The notes below the pieces were generated by a model that did not search any database, was not told where the DNA came from, and was given only the letters and a program-made list of their open reading frames with translations. From assembly GCA_947176475.1 (NCBI GenBank), contig CAMWQX010000061.1, positions 1-6,746 of the forward strand: 6,746 nt of DNA, in the 5' to 3' direction. The translations under genes and the position numbers were made by a program. Numbering within the stretch: the stretch's first letter is position 1; each line of letters opens with the position of its first letter. This document shows, piece by piece, positions 6,298 to 6,746 of this stretch. The stretch comes from an uncultured Bacillota bacterium (lineage in GTDB: Bacteria > Bacillota_I > Bacilli_A > RF39 > UBA660).

Positions 6298-6746
6298 ATG
6301 AAAATTTAGAATTTAAAATAGTTGATTTTTCCAATGCCTTAGAAGCCATAGACGTTCAAAGGAGTATTTTTGATGAAGATGGATTATTAAATATTTTAGA
6401 TAGTCTTGATCATGATATATTTATATCCCTAACTAATCTTCCTTATCCTGATGATAATGTTAAATACTATTTAGCCTATCTAAACAATAAACCAATTGCG
6501 ATAACGGGACTTTATTATTATCCTGATTATCCCGATGATATGTGGTTAGCATGGTTTGGCGTTTTACCCGAGTATCAGGGACGTGGATATGGTAAACAAG
6601 TTTTAAAATGGTCAATGGAAAAAGCCTTATTTGAAGGTAAGAAGAACTTGAGATTATATACTGATGAAACCGAAATGCAAGTAGCTGTCAATTTATATAA
6701 GAGCTTTGGTTTTATTGGTGAAAAATATACTGGGGAAGAATTAGAT
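6294..6746 (+). CDS. GNAT-family N-acetyltransferase (3' partial)
   Basis: The frame is open to the window edge with 151 codons and no stop, so the C-terminus is missing. The acetyl-CoA-binding motif A is clear: WFGVLPEYQGRGYGKQVLKW at 87-106, with Q95-G-R-G98-Y-G100 as the pyrophosphate-binding loop. A strand with YYLAYLNNKPIAITGLYY (58-75) precedes it, and the usual motif B region with AVNLYKSFGFIGEKY follows near 134-148. Such enzymes move an acetyl group from acetyl-CoA to an amine; the substrate cannot be read from the sequence. The start ATG at 6294 shares ATGA with the upstream stop, and AAAGGA at 6277-6282 is the likely ribosome-binding site. Taking the nearby ATG at 6298 instead gives a stop after two more codons, so 6294 is right. 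Confidence 0.9.
   Translation, partial: MNENLEFKIVDFSNALEAIDVQRSIFDEDGLLNILDSLDHDIFISLTNLPYPDDNVKYYLAYLNNKPIAITGLYYYPDYPDDMWLAWFGVLPEYQGRGYGKQVLKWSMEKALFEGKKNLRLYTDETEMQVAVNLYKSFGFIGEKYTGEELD

Overview
This is an AT-rich window with every gene on the + strand. Intergenic gaps are short, Shine-Dalgarno sites are of the AGGAG type, and Rho-independent terminators are A/T-rich. This points to a low-GC Firmicutes-type bacterium, for example a gut member of the Bacilli or Erysipelotrichia, or a relative of the Mollicutes. All tryptophans I checked are TGG and no long frame carries an internal TGA, so the mycoplasma code is unlikely. The taxonomic placement is inference from composition and style, not from a marker gene.

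Layout. (1) Positions 3-1663 form a tight three-gene operon. It holds the 3' part of a Nudix-like/winged-helix protein of the NrtR type, a RdgB/HAM1-type XTP/dITP diphosphatase that overlaps it by 10 nt, and a small metal-binding cupin. The operon promoter lies outside the window. (2) Positions 1664-1740 hold a compact control element in which a long hairpin, a candidate promoter and the ribosome-binding site of the next gene overlap. (3) Positions 1741-3333 and 3444-5459 hold two large soluble paralogous proteins of unknown function, here called A (530 aa) and B (671 aa). Each has its own candidate promoter and its own terminator, and the two terminators share almost the same stem. B carries an extra N-terminal region of about 185 residues. 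(4) Positions 5566-6746 hold a guanylate-kinase-like P-loop protein coupled by an ATGA overlap to a GNAT N-acetyltransferase that runs off the window.

How the genes relate. The first operon joins nucleotide-pool cleaning (RdgB) with a probable nucleotide- or ADP-ribose-sensing regulator, and the last unit has another nucleotide-kinase-like protein. The paralog pair between them is the least explained part. It looks like a gene duplication with its terminator, followed by divergence. I see no RNA genes, CRISPR array, insertion sequence, integrase or attachment site. No gene-free stretch exceeds about 110 bases.
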